NCBI RefSeq assembly: GCF_900626155.1
Contig: NZ_LR130844.1
Location: 1,738,786-1,802,785, forward strand
Reading direction: 5' to 3'
Length of the DNA stretch: 64,000 bases
Source of the DNA: Anaerococcus vaginimassiliensis
GTDB lineage: Bacteria; Bacillota; Clostridia; Tissierellales; Peptoniphilaceae
Part shown: positions 44,278-53,663 of the stretch, in pieces
Layout: every line of letters begins with the position of its first letter
How positions within the stretch are numbered: the first letter of the stretch is position 1
The notes under the pieces: generated by a model
Told to the model about the DNA's origin: nothing
Databases searched by the model: none
Seen by the model: the letters and a program-made list of their open reading frames with translations, nothing else
Made by a program: the position numbers and the translations under genes

Positions 44278-46857
44278 CTATCTTGGTCTTCCAAAACCAT
44301 AAAAGTGTGATTTCCAATATTTTGAATTTATTGATGTGTATTGAATTGGATCTCCTGCGTGAATCATCATTCCATTACCTGCGTATATTCCTACATGAGA
44401 TATTGGAGTTCCACTGTTATATGTTGAATGGAAAAATATAATATCTCCAGGTTGAGCTTCACTTGGACTTACTGGATTACAATAGTCTTTGTATATTCTC
44501 CATGCAGTTGTTCTTGGCATACTCTTTACACCAGACTTTGTAAATGACCAACATACAAAACCTGAACAATCAAAGTTAGATGGTCCACTTGCTCCAAACA
44601 CATATCTTTTGCCTATATGTTTTTCTGCTTCATTAAATAAGGCTTTTGCAGTAGCTGAATCAAAAGCAAGACCAGGATTTCCAAAGTTTGGATTGTCTAC
44701 TATTTCTCCTAAGTCCCCATTACCCGATCCAAAAACATCTCCCATATTCCCCTTAGCTTCAAGAAGAGCTTCATAATGAACTACATTGTCTGGATAATCT
44801 TTAAATATTTCCCTAACAACTTCATCCATTTCTTTTTTCTTTAAAGTTACAATTAACTTTTTATATTCGTACTCTTCTTTTTCATAACTAGTATAAGGAT
44901 TGCCACGACTATCATATCTAGTTCTTGCTACTGTTCTTGTTCTAATTTCAATTTCTTCCTTAAAATCAAGCTTATACATCTTATAGAAAAATTCTTTTAA
45001 AATTCCTTTTACTTCAGATGCTGATTTTACTTCTCCACATCTTGAAGTTATATAGGATAAAAGTTCATGGGTATTATGACCAATTTCTCCTTCTTTGTTT
45101 ATGATATATTCGTCATATCCAGGGTGACTTGTCTTTATACTTTCGATTTGTGATTGTAGGTCATACTCCATTGACGAAAATTCTTGATTAACTTCACTTA
45201 GAACTGTATCTTGTGATAGGTATGTTGTTGTCATTACTGAGTTTACTGAGTTGCTTAGTCCACTCATACCAACACTTCCACCACCAATCATGATTGATAT
45301 CATAAGACCTAGTCCTATTACTAGAAATAGAACCATCTTGCTTTTTCTTACTATTAGCTCTTTAGAAGCCTTACCTAAACTTAAAATAGCTTTTTTAACT
45401 CTATCTACAAGTCTTGTTTCGTGCTTTTTAGATATCATGCTTTTCATTTGTTTTCTTTGGTAAAACTTTTTAAATCTATTTTTCTTTATATAAGCATCTG
45501 ATTTTTTTAAATCTTCTAATCCACTTTTAAACTCCAACTTGCTTTTTCTCTTTCTTATTTTCTTATCGAGTTTAGATAGCTTTTTTAAGGACTTTTTCTT
45601 TTTGTCTAGCTTATACTTCCTTATTCCATGCTGGAGTTTAGAGCTTACATTGGCGACCTTTTCTCCAGATTCTACACCAGTATTATCAGATCCTGAACTT
45701 AAATAATCTCTCACTAACTCTGAAGACTTAGCTCCAGATAATAAAACTCCAGAAGATAGACTTCCTTTAGTTTTATTCTTTAAGATATTATCCTTTAGAT
45801 TGCTTTTAGACTTTTCAAGCTCTCCAATCTTTTTATCTGATATAAAATCTTTAACATCTTGTGCCTTCTTAGAATCTTTTCTTGTAACTTTCTTAGATTC
45901 ATCTTTTAAGTCATCGATTTTCTTTCGAGTGAATTTATCACTTTCATAATTTTTTCTTTTGTAGTAGGTCTTCTTTTTGTTAACTTTCTTTTGTTCTGAA
46001 GCTTTAAGGCTTGTTTCCTTTTCATCTTTTATAAATTCTTGATTATTGTCTTTAAACTCAGGATTATCAAATGTTTTATCTGTATCAACTTCGCTTAGCT
46101 TACTTTCTTTATCTATCTCTTTAGAAATTTTTTCCTTATCTCTAAACTTCTTTTCTTGATAAAGTTTCTGCTTTTGCTTTTTATCGATATTAGTATTACT
46201 TTCGTTCTTACTTACTTCATCTTTAACAAGCTTATCTTTTCTATATACTCTCTTGCTTTTCTTTGCTTCGATAGGTTTATCTTCACTTGTCTGGATTCGC
46301 TTAGACTCTTTCTCGTTAATTTTGTCTTGGAATTTATCCTTACTATGGATAAGTTTATCCTCGTAATTTTTAAGAACTTGTCTTTTACTTGATTCCTTCT
46401 TATTGCTTATTGGTTGAGCCTTAGCTGAAATATCATCTGTTGTTAATTTATTAGAGTTAACATTTCTACTGTTTTCACTATCAAAATTTACCTTTTTGTA
46501 GTCTACATCTAAGTCTTCATCAAGTTTAAAGCTTTCATCTGCCCTTATTTCAAGATTAGTCTGTTTAACTTCATTAGCCTTATCCTTATTATCTAAAACT
46601 TCTTTTCTGATTCTTTCCTTGTTTTTAGCCTTCTGAAAATCTTTTAGTTTATCCTGTTTTTGATCTTTAGCTAATACATTCTCATGGATAAGTTTAGATT
46701 CTTTTTCTGAAATTTTATCTCCGAACCTATCCTTAGTCTTAATTATCTTATTTGTATAATCATCTGAATGAACAAGTTTACTTTCAAGATTCTTTTCAGG
46801 AGCGTCCCTATTTCGTATAATTTTCTTTTGAAAATCTTTTTTTAGTTTTTTATCCAT
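44278..46857 (-). CDS. Transfer-associated NlpC/P60 hydrolase with very long charged N-terminus
   Basis: 859 residues. 1-500: lysine- and glutamate-rich region with repeated SKLVHSDDYTNKIIKTKDRF, DKLIHSKDKFQDKINEKESK units. One membrane helix near 520-540 (KMVLFLVIGLGLMISIMIGG). After a 150-residue linker the C-terminal NlpC/P60 peptidase: NFDCSGFVCWSFTKSG (catalytic Cys about 770), HVGIYAGNGMMIHAGDP (His). The enzyme would open peptidoglycan for the secretion channel. CD1108-type homologues usually have a shorter N-terminus; the long cytoplasmic tail here is unusual. Confidence 0.88.
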   Translation of the reverse strand: MDKKLKKDFQKKIIRNRDAPEKNLESKLVHSDDYTNKIIKTKDRFGDKISEKESKLIHENVLAKDQKQDKLKDFQKAKNKERIRKEVLDNKDKANEVKQTNLEIRADESFKLDEDLDVDYKKVNFDSENSRNVNSNKLTTDDISAKAQPISNKKESSKRQVLKNYEDKLIHSKDKFQDKINEKESKRIQTSEDKPIEAKKSKRVYRKDKLVKDEVSKNESNTNIDKKQKQKLYQEKKFRDKEKISKEIDKESKLSEVDTDKTFDNPEFKDNNQEFIKDEKETSLKASEQKKVNKKKTYYKRKNYESDKFTRKKIDDLKDESKKVTRKDSKKAQDVKDFISDKKIGELEKSKSNLKDNILKNKTKGSLSSGVLLSGAKSSELVRDYLSSGSDNTGVESGEKVANVSSKLQHGIRKYKLDKKKKSLKKLSKLDKKIRKRKSKLEFKSGLEDLKKSDAYIKKNRFKKFYQRKQMKSMISKKHETRLVDRVKKAILSLGKASKELIVRKSKMVLFLVIGLGLMISIMIGGGSVGMSGLSNSVNSVMTTTYLSQDTVLSEVNQEFSSMEYDLQSQIESIKTSHPGYDEYIINKEGEIGHNTHELLSYITSRCGEVKSASEVKGILKEFFYKMYKLDFKEEIEIRTRTVARTRYDSRGNPYTSYEKEEYEYKKLIVTLKKKEMDEVVREIFKDYPDNVVHYEALLEAKGNMGDVFGSGNGDLGEIVDNPNFGNPGLAFDSATAKALFNEAEKHIGKRYVFGASGPSNFDCSGFVCWSFTKSGVKSMPRTTAWRIYKDYCNPVSPSEAQPGDIIFFHSTYNSGTPISHVGIYAGNGMMIHAGDPIQYTSINSKYWKSHFYGFGRPR

Positions 46858-46864
46858 ATCACAC

Positions 46865-49288
46865 CTACTTAGCTTCTTCTGGTTTAGTTGTCATTAGCTT
46901 ATATAGCATAGTGTCTTTAGGGAATTTATCAATAAATGGAACAATAGTATTTCCAAAGAATAATAGTCCCTCACCTGCATTTGAGTTAGTAATATAGTTT
47001 AACTGATAAGGTGATATTTTTAATTTCTTAGCAAGAATATCTCTATCTCCAGATGCTTGATTTAACATTAGAACAAAGTCTGTATTATCAAAGATATTTT
47101 CAATTTCCTGACTTGTTAAAAGGTCTTTTACGTTTTGAGTTATACCTGTTGGAATACCGCCCCATTTTCTAAATCTTTTCCAGATTTCTACTGAATATGA
47201 AGCAGTTTGTGGGTCTTTTAATAAAAGGTGGAACTCATCTATATAGTATCTTGTAGACTTGCTTCCTCTATTAAGGGAAACCTTGTTCCAAACCTGGTCT
47301 TGAATTACAAGCATACCTATTTTTTTAAGTTGTGTTCCTAGCTCTTTTATATCAAAACAGAGCAGTTGTCTATTTAGGTCAACATTAGACCTATTATTAA
47401 ATACATTAAGACTTCCTTTAACATAAATTTCCATTTCTGTTGCGAGTTTTCTACCAACTCCCTCTTCTTGGGATAGGAGCATATCATATAAATCTCCTAA
47501 TATTGGCATATTTTCTAGTTTTGGGTCTTCAAAATATTTTTGATATATCTTTGGTAAGCACCTATCTATAACAGATTTTTCTGCAGCAGTAAGACCAGAT
47601 CCTCCTACTACAAGTTCAAGCATAGACATTATGAAGTTCGCCTTATCCTTTAAAGGTGCGTCCCCATCTCCATAGTTCATATTTATATCTAGTGGATTTA
47701 GGTAGTCCTTTGACTTTGCCGAAACTTTAATAACTTCTCCATTAAATTGTTTTACAAGGTTTGAATACTCGCCTTCAGGATCACAAATAATTACATCATC
47801 ATCTGTGACAAGAATTGCATTTGCCATCTCTCTTTTTGCCGAGAAAGATTTACCAGAACCTGGTGTTCCTAATATTAGTCCGTTAGGATTCTTTAGTTTC
47901 TTCCTATCTGCCATAATCAAGTTTTGGCTAAGGGCATTTAAGCCATAATACAAGGAATTTGCCGAATCAATAAATAGCTCTTCTGTTGTAAAAGGCATAA
48001 ATACTGCCGTTGATGATGAAGTTAAAAATCTTTTTATCTCGACTTGGTTAACTCCTAGAGGTAAGACAGAAACAAGTCCTTGTTCTTGTTGATGAGATAA
48101 TCTTTTTACCTGACAATTATGTCTGTTAGCAATTGATGAGATTTGAGCAATAGTATTTTCTAATTTTTGATTAGTCCTAGCAAAATTCATCATTACTATG
48201 GTAACTACAAAGAGCCTTTCATCTCTATTTTGTAAGTCAGATAACATGGACTTAACATCCGCACCAAAAGTATTTATATCTGAAGGAATAATATCCATAT
48301 CATATCCAGCACGAACTGCTTTCTTTTGTTCTTCAATTTTCATTCTGTCTAGGTCTGTATTTTTTCTTTTAATGAGTTTAATAGCTTCTGCTTGTTCAAC
48401 TACATCTATATGAAAAGCTACATAAATATTGTCATCAATATCTAAAAACTCAGATAACATTCTGTCTGATAACTCACTTGCAAGTATTTGAAAATGACTT
48501 ACTGCTCCAATGAATTTCCCAAATTTAAAATTATTTGCTGGTGCAAAATTAAAGATATTGGGAGTTATATGTGATTTTGTAGACTCTTTTTTCTTCAAAT
48601 CTTTATATGAAAAATCAAAGTTCTTGTCTGGATTTAACATATCGTGAACAAGTCTTAATCTTTCTTCGCCATCAAGACTTTCTGCTCTTACTCCCATAGA
48701 TTTAAAGTTGGATAAAATATCCACTTCAAGTCTATTTAACTTTGCTCTTGCTTGCTCTAGGTTATCGGCTTCTGTTGTAAAGGTTATATACTTCATCTTT
48801 TTAAGTCCGTTATTGCCCTTTGCAAGTTGAAGCTTTAACATCTCCCTAAACTCTTTTCTTACATCGTCATAAAAGTCTCCCTTATCAGCAATTTTAATTG
48901 CGTCTTGTAGGTCTTTATTTCTCCCTAATTGATTTACATATGAAAGTTCTATGTGGACACTTGGATCAAAAGAATTTAAAAAGTTGGCAAATTGGTTAAA
49001 GATTAAATCTCTATCTTCTTCCAATGCCAACTGGTAATTTATATCTTGAAATGAAATTGTCTTTGAATAATTTTTTTCATCTAACTGGCAAATGCCCTCT
49101 GGTAACATTCTTATATATGGAATTGTATCCTCAACTGTAAATCTCTTTTTCTCTTTCTTTAAAAGTACACTTAGAAGACTATTTGTCGGATCTTTCTTTG
49201 TTTTTAGCTTTCTTACTTCCTTTCGGTCTTTTTTTAATTGTTTTTCCCTTAGATTTAAGTCGCTGATTTGCTTTTTTCTTTGCTTCAA
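46865..49288 (-). CDS. virB4: VirB4/TraE-like conjugation ATPase
   Basis: 807 residues. N-terminal VirB4 domain (TIPYIRMLPEGICQLDEKNY, HFQILASELSDRMLSEFLD) and P-loop ATPase with Walker A GTPGSGKSFSAKREM near 485, Walker B VIICDPEGEY and STRYYIDEFHLLL with acidic catalytic residues, and Q/R motif GIPTGITQNVKDLL. It powers the type IV secretion channel at the inner membrane. The start is a TTG at 49288 behind GGAGGCATACC, inside the PrgI gene (110 base overlap); the basic first 45 residues are encoded by that overlap. 8 bases before the hydrolase gene. Confidence 0.93.
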   Translation of the reverse strand: MKQRKKQISDLNLREKQLKKDRKEVRKLKTKKDPTNSLLSVLLKKEKKRFTVEDTIPYIRMLPEGICQLDEKNYSKTISFQDINYQLALEEDRDLIFNQFANFLNSFDPSVHIELSYVNQLGRNKDLQDAIKIADKGDFYDDVRKEFREMLKLQLAKGNNGLKKMKYITFTTEADNLEQARAKLNRLEVDILSNFKSMGVRAESLDGEERLRLVHDMLNPDKNFDFSYKDLKKKESTKSHITPNIFNFAPANNFKFGKFIGAVSHFQILASELSDRMLSEFLDIDDNIYVAFHIDVVEQAEAIKLIKRKNTDLDRMKIEEQKKAVRAGYDMDIIPSDINTFGADVKSMLSDLQNRDERLFVVTIVMMNFARTNQKLENTIAQISSIANRHNCQVKRLSHQQEQGLVSVLPLGVNQVEIKRFLTSSSTAVFMPFTTEELFIDSANSLYYGLNALSQNLIMADRKKLKNPNGLILGTPGSGKSFSAKREMANAILVTDDDVIICDPEGEYSNLVKQFNGEVIKVSAKSKDYLNPLDINMNYGDGDAPLKDKANFIMSMLELVVGGSGLTAAEKSVIDRCLPKIYQKYFEDPKLENMPILGDLYDMLLSQEEGVGRKLATEMEIYVKGSLNVFNNRSNVDLNRQLLCFDIKELGTQLKKIGMLVIQDQVWNKVSLNRGSKSTRYYIDEFHLLLKDPQTASYSVEIWKRFRKWGGIPTGITQNVKDLLTSQEIENIFDNTDFVLMLNQASGDRDILAKKLKISPYQLNYITNSNAGEGLLFFGNTIVPFIDKFPKDTMLYKLMTTKPEEAK

Positions 49289-49589
49289 GGTATGCCTCCT
49301 TTCTTATTCTCTTAGTTGGTTGATAAAACTTATGAAGATAGAAAAATTTAAAATATTTTTCAAAAGTTAAGGTGTCTTTTTCATATAAGGTTATAAAAAA
49401 GATTGGCAGGGTTACTATTAGCATTACAATGATTGAAACATCATTAGGTAGATATTTCTTCATAAATAAATAGGTTGGTATGCCAATTAGTCCTGCCACA
49501 GAAAAACCTATAAGTTGTCTTTTAGTTAAGTTAAAGGCAACCTTTGTTTTAATCTTGTCCAAATCTTTTGGTATTGGTACATATGCCAT
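49179..49589 (-). CDS. PrgI family membrane protein
   Basis: 136 residues: YVPIPKDLDKIKTKVAFNLT, RQLIGFSVAGLIGIPTYLFM, two membrane helices, and EKDTLTFEKYFKFFY, the PrgI/VirB3-like pattern of Gram-positive conjugation systems. The C-terminal 35 residues are very basic (RLKSKGKTIKKRPKGSKKAK) and overlap the VirB4 start. Likely partner of VirB4 in the membrane channel. Confidence 0.88.
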   Translation of the reverse strand: MAYVPIPKDLDKIKTKVAFNLTKRQLIGFSVAGLIGIPTYLFMKKYLPNDVSIIVMLIVTLPIFFITLYEKDTLTFEKYFKFFYLHKFYQPTKRIRKEAYLEAKKKANQRLKSKGKTIKKRPKGSKKAKNKERSDK

Positions 49590-49590
49590 T

Positions 49591-49881
49591 TTAATCTCCC
49601 TCTACTTCTTCTTTGGAAAGTTCAAGTATATGGTCATAATTAGATGTTGTTTCCTCTTCCAGGTAGCTAATTCTTTCTTCTAATTCTTCTTGTTTTTCTT
49701 CATTTTTGTCATTGTATTCTCCTTGATACATAACAAATTCATTGTGACATCTTCCGAGTCTATTTATTCTCCTCTTTAAATTTCTAATCTCTTCATTCCT
49801 TTTTTTCTCTTTTAAAATTTCATAAGTTCCTCCCAATAAAATTCCAAGTCCCAATAAAGCACAATTTTTCTTTTTTAACAT
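49591..49881 (-). CDS. Small membrane-anchored coiled-coil protein of the transfer operon
   Basis: 96 residues: an N-terminal glycine-rich helix (KNCALLGLGILLGGTYEILK), basic coil EEIRNLKRRINRLGR, then acidic coil NEEKQEELEERISYLEEETT. No named family recognised. Stop codon two bases before the PrgI start, and 9 bases after the VirB6-like gene, so it is an integral part of the operon. Confidence 0.7.
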   Translation of the reverse strand: MLKKKNCALLGLGILLGGTYEILKEKKRNEEIRNLKRRINRLGRCHNEFVMYQGEYNDKNEEKQEELEERISYLEEETTSNYDHILELSKEEVEGD

Positions 49882-49890
49882 TTATTCCTC

Positions 49891-50754
49891 CTAGTGCGTA
49901 TTCATAATACTTTTTGCAACTGTTCCACTCTTAAACATCATAAGTCCAAGTAGTAGAGCATATCCTAATATACTAAACAAGCTTGCGTGAATATCTGTAA
50001 CCTGTACCGTTCTTATTAAAACGGTGTAGATACCTAAACATACCATCAAAAACAAACCTTGTAGTCCCAAGGCAAAAAGTCCCTTGATATAATTTGTTCC
50101 AATCTGACCCCATTCTTTATTTCCCATAGTCGCAAATGGTATGGATGATACTGATGAGTAGACATATATTTCAAACATACGCCCATATACTATTAATGTA
50201 ATAGTTAAAGATATACATTGAATTGCAATCCTTACAAGGCTTGTTTCAACTAGTATCATTAAAAGCTCACCTATTTCTTTTTCTTTTAATGTATCAACCA
50301 TTGCAACTATCTGATCTCCTGAAACAGTGGCAGAAGTAGTGATTACCCCTGCCGCTTTGTTTACAAGATTTTGTGCCACATCAAAGACTGCCATTGAAAA
50401 TTCAAAGGCATGGCTTGCAAGGTAGACTGCTATAAACATCTTTATAATGTATTTGAAAAACTCAAAAGTATCTGTATCATGCATATTATTCTTTTGCATA
50501 ACCATATTTATGAGTTCAATACATAAAACTGCTGTTATGATAAGACCTGCTATTGGAACAATCACATTATCATTAATGTTTTTAATAAAGTTATATACTT
50601 CTCCATTCCAACCCATTGGCGTCTTCCCAACATCAGTTGCAATAACTCCTACCTTGTCATTTATATCTAAGAACATGGACTCAAGATTTGCTTTGATACC
50701 TCCGAGTAGCATATCCTTAAAAAATTCAGTTAGCTTGTCAAAGATACCAAACAT
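49891..50754 (-). CDS. VirB6/TrbL-like conjugation membrane protein
   Basis: 287 residues. Amphipathic start MFGIFDKLTEFFKDMLLGGI, then at least five membrane helices with the conserved GWNGEVYNFIKNINDNVIVP, and EWGQIGTNYIKGLFALGLQG segments of the CD1105/VirB6-like proteins in Tn1549-family elements. It forms part of the inner-membrane channel. Ten bases after the interrupted Maff2 gene end. Confidence 0.88.
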   Translation of the reverse strand: MFGIFDKLTEFFKDMLLGGIKANLESMFLDINDKVGVIATDVGKTPMGWNGEVYNFIKNINDNVIVPIAGLIITAVLCIELINMVMQKNNMHDTDTFEFFKYIIKMFIAVYLASHAFEFSMAVFDVAQNLVNKAAGVITTSATVSGDQIVAMVDTLKEKEIGELLMILVETSLVRIAIQCISLTITLIVYGRMFEIYVYSSVSSIPFATMGNKEWGQIGTNYIKGLFALGLQGLFLMVCLGIYTVLIRTVQVTDIHASLFSILGYALLLGLMMFKSGTVAKSIMNTH

Positions 50755-50764
50755 AGACTTTCTC

Positions 50765-50848
50765 CTAATTTAAAGCATTTGCAAGTAGTGGAATTAATTT
50801 AATACCGATTAGTACAATTCCCCCACCAGCCATAAGCTGCTTAATACC
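50765..50848 (-). pseudogene. Maff2 C-terminal fragment (split by integrated element)
   Basis: Reads GIKQLMAGGGIVLIGIKLIP then LLANALN and a stop at 50765-50767, the second half of the small Maff2 membrane protein. The first half is 12.4 kb away at 63236-63394. Two codons upstream of GIKQ the frame hits TAA contributed by the inserted element. Confidence 0.9.
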
Positions 50849-50849
50849 T
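50829..50849. other. Left att-like site of the nested element
   Basis: GCCATAAGCTGCTTAATACCT on the plus strand; shares 19 of 21 bases with 63243-63263, including an uninterrupted TGCTTAATACCT. The recombinase stop codon is only three bases away (50852). Confidence 0.85.
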
Positions 50850-50851
50850 AA

Positions 50852-52498
50852 TTAGAGATTGTAAAATACTTGTAGTGTGTCTGTATTTCCTATGAAATTG
50901 TAGTAAATATCAATTGTTTGGGTGATTTCTCCATTCACTACTTCTTTTTCGTGAACATAGATTTTTGAGATGAGCTCGTTTAAGGTTTCTTTGTCCAGCT
51001 TCTTTATATCCCTATGTTTTTTTATGAGTTCAATCCATTTTTTGACATTAATATCTTCAAGATCTTCTTTAACAATCAATTTTTGATTATCTTCTATTCT
51101 TTGGTTTAAATAGTCTTGTTCTTTCTGTGATTTTTCAAGAATTTTTTGGAAGTTACTTTCACTTATCTTATTATCTAGCCAGTCATCATATAGTCTTTCA
51201 ATCTTTTTAGTTAAGTCTTCTACTCTTATCTGATCTTCATAAATCTTATCCATAATAAATTTTTGTTCTTCTTCATTATCAATTTCTCGTGATTTTTCAA
51301 GTGCTTTTATAATTTCTTTTTCGTCTTTTAATGCTATTTCTGCATTTTTCCTAATATCTTTAAGCACTATCTCATAAAGAGTATCGTAATAAATTCTATG
51401 TTGACTACATAATGACTTTCCATATCTTCTATAAGTGTTACAAGTGAGTAACTTTTCTCTTTTTTTCGATTTGTTTCTTCCAAGATTTAAAGATTTTCCA
51501 CAATCGGGACATTTCACAATGCCTGCAAATATGCTTTCTTCTCCATTTTTGAATGGTCTTCTCCTGCTCTTTAATTTTTCATTTGCTATATTATAAATAT
51601 CTTCAGAAATAATTGGTTCGTGTGTATTTTCTACTATTATCCATTCCTCTTTAGGTTTATCGGATAACCAACCTACTTTGAATTTATAATTAACTTTTTG
51701 ACTAGCAATATGACCAATATAAACTGGGTTTTCAATAATTTCTTTTAGGGTTGTGCAGTCCCACCAATACTCTCCACCATCTACGGTCATTTCTAACTTA
51801 GTTTTTTTATTTCTAAGTCCTTTTTTTCTATTCCACCAGGTAGGTGTAGGTATTTTTTCTTCAAAAAGTCTTCTTCTAATTGCCTGGACTCCGTAACCAC
51901 TAAAAGCAAGTTCAAAAATTTTTTCAACAATCCATGAAGTTTCATCATCGATTACTAATTTATGTGGATCTTCATCGTCTTTCCTATATCCTATTGGAGC
52001 AAGACAACCAATAAATTTCCCTTGCCTTGCCCTTGTCATATATGCAGATTTCATCTTTTTGGAAACATCTCTTGAATAAAACTCGTTTAAAACATTTTTA
52101 AAAGGAACTATTTCGTTGTTTTCTTGAAAGGTATCTACTCCATCATTTAAGGCTATATATCTGACATTGTTCTTTGGAAAGAAATTTTCTGTATAGTATC
52201 CAGTCTGCAAATAGTTTCTTCCAAGCCTTGATAAGTCTTTGGTGATGACTATATCTACTTCTTTATTTTCAACATCTCTAATTAACCTTTGAAATGATGG
52301 TCTGTTCGTATTTAATCCAGTATATCCATCATCTATATATACATCGTAAATACTCCAACCTTTTGATTTTACATAGTTTTCTAAAAGTTCCTTTTGGTTT
52401 TGTATGCTGGCACTCTCTCCTTTCTGCTCATCATCTTTAGATAGTCTGCAATAAATTGCAGCTTTGAATGAAAAGTGATTTGAATTTGTTTGTATCAT
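50852..52498 (-). CDS. Large serine recombinase (TnpX-like)
   Basis: 548 residues. Resolvase domain AAIYCRLSKDDEQKGESASI with catalytic Ser about 19, YIDDGYTGLNTNRPSFQRLI and VITKDLSRLGRNYLQTG; recombinase domain GVQAIRRRLFEEKIPTPTWW and YIGHIASQKVNYK; zinc ribbon IVKCPDCGKSLNLGRN ... LLTCNTYRRYGKSLCSQHRI; C-terminal coiled coil and the terminal YVHEKEVVNGEITQTIDIYY segment typical of Tn4451-type TnpX recombinases. It integrates and excises the nested element using the att sites at 50829 and 63243. Intact. Confidence 0.95.
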   Translation of the reverse strand: MIQTNSNHFSFKAAIYCRLSKDDEQKGESASIQNQKELLENYVKSKGWSIYDVYIDDGYTGLNTNRPSFQRLIRDVENKEVDIVITKDLSRLGRNYLQTGYYTENFFPKNNVRYIALNDGVDTFQENNEIVPFKNVLNEFYSRDVSKKMKSAYMTRARQGKFIGCLAPIGYRKDDEDPHKLVIDDETSWIVEKIFELAFSGYGVQAIRRRLFEEKIPTPTWWNRKKGLRNKKTKLEMTVDGGEYWWDCTTLKEIIENPVYIGHIASQKVNYKFKVGWLSDKPKEEWIIVENTHEPIISEDIYNIANEKLKSRRRPFKNGEESIFAGIVKCPDCGKSLNLGRNKSKKREKLLTCNTYRRYGKSLCSQHRIYYDTLYEIVLKDIRKNAEIALKDEKEIIKALEKSREIDNEEEQKFIMDKIYEDQIRVEDLTKKIERLYDDWLDNKISESNFQKILEKSQKEQDYLNQRIEDNQKLIVKEDLEDINVKKWIELIKKHRDIKKLDKETLNELISKIYVHEKEVVNGEITQTIDIYYNFIGNTDTLQVFYNL

Positions 52499-52501
52499 TT
52501 C

Positions 52502-52726
52502 CTATTCCTCCTTGTTTGAGTTTTCAGAAATAACACAACTTTCTCTAAAACTATTTTTATTATAGCACTCTTTTTCATTACTATCAATATTATATTTGTT
52601 ACACTCAATTTCATTGGTCTTGTTTAATTTGCTTGATTTTTTTATTAGTCTTAGAAAAGCGTCTGTATCTGTTCTTCTATTATCATAATTTCTTTTTACA
52701 ATGTATTTTGTTTGTCTTTTTGTCAT
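52502..52726 (-). CDS. Small basic hypothetical protein before the recombinase
   Basis: 74 residues, MTKRQTKYIVKRNYDNRRTD then AFLRLIKKSSKLN, basic N-terminus and Asn/Glu/Ser-rich C-terminus. Its stop is three bases from the recombinase start and the gene has its own ATG; small ORFs of this type commonly precede serine recombinases of mobilizable elements, perhaps aiding excision. No family assignable. Confidence 0.6.
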   Translation of the reverse strand: MTKRQTKYIVKRNYDNRRTDTDAFLRLIKKSSKLNKTNEIECNKYNIDSNEKECYNKNSFRESCVISENSNKEE

Positions 52727-52753
52727 AGCTTATCCTTTCATGCAATAAAAAAA

Positions 52754-52783
52754 GACGATTAGATTTTTAATTTTCTAATCGCC
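52754..52783 (-). terminator. Terminator, GCGATTAGAAA family
   Basis: CGATTAGA (52756-52763) pairs with TCTAATCG (52774-52781), T-run on the minus strand. One of four related hairpins (also 53611-53634, 58712-58745, 63741-63775). Confidence 0.8.
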
Positions 52784-52789
52784 TTTAAA

Positions 52790-52879
52790 GTGTCATATTT
52801 ATCTTTTTATTATCTCTGGCATACTTTGATACCTTTTTAGACTTAAAGTCTTTAATAGTGGCTTTCCACCTCTTTTTAT
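52790..52879 (-). other. Small open frame without start
   Basis: Between the replication gene and the terminator the minus strand reads DKKRWKATIKDFKSKKVSKY then ARDNKKINMTL and a stop. AGGAG lies 7 bases before an ATA codon at its start; no ATG, GTG or TTG. Possibly a degenerate small gene. Confidence 0.3.
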
Positions 52880-53581
52880 CTATAAAGATTCTCCTACATC
52901 ATAGTTCATTTTTTTATTTAAACTTTTCTGTGTTAGTTTTTCTTTATCTTCTTCATACCATTTTAAGATTGTCACATAGTGGTTTTGATAGGTCTTACCA
53001 CTGCTTTCCATGTATCTGGATAGTTTATTTATCATTATGTCTGTGTGTGAGTTTAGTTTTTCTTTAAGTTTTTTATATTCTTCTTTGCTTAGCCTTACAT
53101 TTTTGTATTCTCCATAAAAGATGGGGGTGGACTGTTCTTCTCTCCCCTTATCTATACTAACCTTATCTAATCTACCCTTACCTATACTGGGTTGACCACT
53201 TGACAACCTTTGGTCAACCAGATGACAACCAGCTTTTTCTTCTAAAATATATGTTCCATTTTCTGTTTGATAGAGCTGTTGTTTTTGCTCTATATACATT
53301 GTTGGTTTATATCTGTCTTTTCTAATATAGTTATTTATCTTCCAATGAGTAATGACGATAATTCCCTGATCAAAGACTATCACAAAGCCTTTGGCAATAA
53401 GTATTTTCAGGTCATCTTCATTAGCTCCGATAATTTTGATGATCTTCTTAGGATTATTTACAAAACCATCATCATCTGCCCTCATTGATAGATGAAAATA
53501 CAGGCATTGACTACTTAGTGGCATATCCAAAAATAAGTCGCTATCCACTATCTTTAGTGAAAACATTCTTTTATCTGCCAT
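52880..53581 (-). CDS. Replication-initiation-like protein (phage replisome organizer style)
   Basis: 233 residues. N-terminal winged-helix pattern MADKRMFSLKIVDSDLFLDM, LSSQCLYFHLSMRADDDGFV and NNPKKIIKIIGANEDDLKIL, which is common in phage and IME replication proteins with DnaD-like organisation; the middle is a Ser/Lys-rich linker and the C-terminus a helical KTYQNHYVTILKWYEEDKEK. It probably loads replication on the excised circle. Paired with the related protein at 54883-55362. Confidence 0.7.
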   Translation of the reverse strand: MADKRMFSLKIVDSDLFLDMPLSSQCLYFHLSMRADDDGFVNNPKKIIKIIGANEDDLKILIAKGFVIVFDQGIIVITHWKINNYIRKDRYKPTMYIEQKQQLYQTENGTYILEEKAGCHLVDQRLSSGQPSIGKGRLDKVSIDKGREEQSTPIFYGEYKNVRLSKEEYKKLKEKLNSHTDIMINKLSRYMESSGKTYQNHYVTILKWYEEDKEKLTQKSLNKKMNYDVGESL

Positions 53582-53610
53582 GCTCTCCTACCTTTCTTCA
53601 AATAAAAAAA

Positions 53611-53638
53611 GACGATAGTTTTTACTTCTACCGCCTTG
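53611..53638 (-). terminator. Terminator between DUF1016 and replication gene
   Basis: GACGATAG pairs with CTACCGCC (imperfect) with TTTTTTT on the minus strand. Same family as 52754-52783. Confidence 0.6.
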
Positions 53639-53663
53639 CGTACATTTATTATGTTTTTAAAAT

